Source: DASRDE01 sp035938175
Lineage (GTDB): Bacteria > Vulcanimicrobiota > Vulcanimicrobiia > Vulcanimicrobiales > Vulcanimicrobiaceae
NCBI GenBank assembly: GCA_035938175.1
Contig: DASZHD010000052.1
Coordinates: 1 to 64,000 of the forward strand
Length of the DNA: 64,000 nucleotides
Direction of reading: 5' to 3'
The translations under genes were made by a program, and so were the position numbers. Below the pieces are notes generated by a model, which was not told the origin of the DNA, searched no databases, and was given only the letters and a program-made list of their open reading frames with translations. Of this stretch, positions 62,567 through 64,000 are shown one piece after another (the first letter of the stretch is position 1; the number at the start of each line of letters is the position of its first letter).

Positions 62567-64000
62567 CCGCGCTGCTTCTCGGAACGCTGTTGCCGATGGC
62601 TCCCCAGCCGCGCCCACCGTTTCCGAAAATCGTCACCGATGCGCCCACCGTGCAAGACGTTGCGCCGGGAGTGCAATACGCGCAGTACGACATGCTCACG
62701 CAGGATGGCCCGTTGGCGGTTCACGTGATTGCGGTCGACCTGCACGAACCAACGATCCGTATCGGCACCGCGCTCGCGCAAGACCGGTTAATCTCGAGCG
62801 GCGAAACCGTCTCTTCGATGGCGCAGCGGACGAACGCCGTCGCCGGCATAAACGGCGACTACTTCGACATCAACCAGACGAACCAGCCGCTGAACATTCT
62901 CATTTCCAACGGACGCCTGATACGCGCCCCGATGCAGCGCTGGGCGATCGATTTCACGGCCTCCAAACACGTCTCGTTCGACGAATTTCACATCGGCGCG
63001 ACCGCAACGCTGCCGACCGGATCGATCGCGGTGAAGACGATCAACGACTGGCCGCCGCCTGGAGGCGACGCCGTGCTGATCACGCCCGAATTCGGTCCCC
63101 TTCGGCCGGAGGAAAACGTTACCGAAATTCCGCTTGCGCCGCAAAACGGTACGCCGCCGTTCGCGACGTACCGGGCGCTTTCGATCGCTGACAATACGGT
63201 GGCACAGCCCGCCGGTTACTATTTGGCGATCGGACAAAACGAATACGGTCAAGCTGATCCGCCGCAAGCCGGAGATCCGGTAACGATCGCCGCGGACGCG
63301 ACGCCGCCGCTGCAAGACATCACGGCCGCGATCGGCGGCGGCCCGCTGTTGGTAAAGGACGGCGAGTGGTATGCCGATCCCGACGGTCCTTCGACCGGTG
63401 AATTTGCAACGCACATGCCCGCTTCGGGCGTCGCGTTGACGCGCGACGGCACGCTCTTACTATTCGAGATCGACGGACGGCAGCCGGAGACTTCGATCGG
63501 CGTGCTTCAGCCGCAATTCGCCGCGCTGATGATCGCGTTCGGCGCACAGACCGGAATGCAGTTCGACGGCGGCGGCAGCTCCACGCTCGTCGCGCGCGTT
63601 CCCGGCGAGAGGACGGCACAAGTCCTGAATGCACCTTCGGACGGAAAAGAGCGCCGCATAGCGGACGCGTTGCTCGTATACAGCGACGCGCCGGAAGGTC
63701 CGCCGGCGCGCTTGTACGCGACGCCGCAGGAAGTTCGTGCTTTTCCCGGCGCGCACGTCGCGCTGCATGTCGCGGTGACCGATGAAGGCGGGCATCCGCG
63801 CTGCGCCTGCGGCGTGCGGATGCAGGTCATTCCGGGAAATGCGGGCGCCGTTGACGGCGGCGTTTTCATCGCGGGCAACCGCGAAACGCAGGCGTCGATA
63901 CGCGTCGTCAGCGGCACTTTACAGACGACCGTGCCGGTTCACATCAGCTCCGCGGTCTCGCGCATACAAATTTTACCGCTTCTACCGGTAGTTCCTGAAA
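62557..64000 (+). CDS. Phosphodiester glycosidase (NAGPA family), 3' end off the window
   Basis: The GTG at 62557 overlaps the stop of the propeller gene and the frame stays open to the window end (481 codons visible). A signal-like N-terminus (LLLGTLLPMAP) is followed by a DUF2233/NAGPA domain: INGDYFDINQTNQPLNILIS, AAIGGGPLLVKDG and MQFDGGGSSTLV, the family signature. Relatives remove N-acetylglucosamine from phosphodiester-linked glycans. A likely role is trimming cell-surface or external glycans. The C-terminal part after about residue 375 starts a second, beta-rich domain cut by the edge. Confidence 0.87.
   Translation, partial: MAIAALLLGTLLPMAPQPRPPFPKIVTDAPTVQDVAPGVQYAQYDMLTQDGPLAVHVIAVDLHEPTIRIGTALAQDRLISSGETVSSMAQRTNAVAGINGDYFDINQTNQPLNILISNGRLIRAPMQRWAIDFTASKHVSFDEFHIGATATLPTGSIAVKTINDWPPPGGDAVLITPEFGPLRPEENVTEIPLAPQNGTPPFATYRALSIADNTVAQPAGYYLAIGQNEYGQADPPQAGDPVTIAADATPPLQDITAAIGGGPLLVKDGEWYADPDGPSTGEFATHMPASGVALTRDGTLLLFEIDGRQPETSIGVLQPQFAALMIAFGAQTGMQFDGGGSSTLVARVPGERTAQVLNAPSDGKERRIADALLVYSDAPEGPPARLYATPQEVRAFPGAHVALHVAVTDEGGHPRCACGVRMQVIPGNAGAVDGGVFIAGNRETQASIRVVSGTLQTTVPVHISSAVSRIQILPLLPVVPE

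Noticed and set aside
1..64000. CRISPR arrays, tRNA genes, rRNA genes and insertion sequences
   Set aside because: I saw no regularly spaced direct repeats, cloverleaf-like sequences, rRNA motifs or transposase-like proteins. A dedicated search was not possible.

Overview
The window is a gene-dense (about 60% G+C) stretch of chromosome from a diderm bacterium. Outer-membrane features include a TolC-type channel, a periplasmic adaptor, many lipoproteins and a beta-barrel with a copper-amine-oxidase-type (CAO) N domain. Together with a full hopanoid locus, widespread GTG/TTG starts and overlapping genes, this best fits an uncultured phylum such as Candidatus Eremiobacterota (WPS-2). That placement is inference; no rRNA marker is present. 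I saw no tRNA, rRNA, CRISPR array, insertion sequence or prophage.

Layout. 1-12598 (minus strand): a partial lipoprotein, then a tightly packed run (radical SAM, GNAT, dapF, hfq, miaA, OsmC, mutL, mutS, a membrane sensor, miaB, a PEGA protein) covering tRNA modification, mismatch repair and lysine/peptidoglycan supply. 12669-20900: der-plsY (+), a large secreted metalloprotease (-), efp and a TauE-like exporter (+), a GGDEF-EAL protein (+) and a small Cys-rich ORF. 20897-32575: hopanoid locus. hpnG-hpnA-hpnH-shc-hpnE-hpnD-hpnC-fni-prenyl synthase lie on the minus strand, with divergent hpnK-hpnI. It runs from isopentenyl diphosphate through squalene and hopene to adenosyl- and ribosylhopane and probably glucosaminyl-bacteriohopanetetrol. 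32580-44319: a structured leader with a 54-codon ORF, a DUF6438-like lipoprotein, fumC, SprT-like, TPR, tandem M55 aminopeptidases, an ABC-F protein, a LeuA/homocitrate-synthase-like enzyme, type II NADH dehydrogenase and an M50 protease.

44319-54939: a GT87-like membrane protein, a propeller lipoprotein, three tandem peptide-binding lipoproteins without permease genes, TolC plus adaptor without a pump, and an FlK-like thioesterase. 55111-58217: a CAO-domain/beta-barrel protein with a long structured leader, and a G1 glutamic peptidase lipoprotein of unusual composition. 58501-64000: two secreted proteins sharing a DEYFGR motif, a two-domain nitrilase, a beta-propeller and a partial phosphodiester glycosidase; the last three overlap head to tail.

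No gap without a gene exceeds about 300 bases. The longest, 58218-58500, holds only a strong inverted repeat. A recurring oddity is genes whose family-typical N-terminus lies upstream of the first ATG/GTG/TTG, next to ATT/ATC codons (fni, the prenyl synthase, TauE and GT87).
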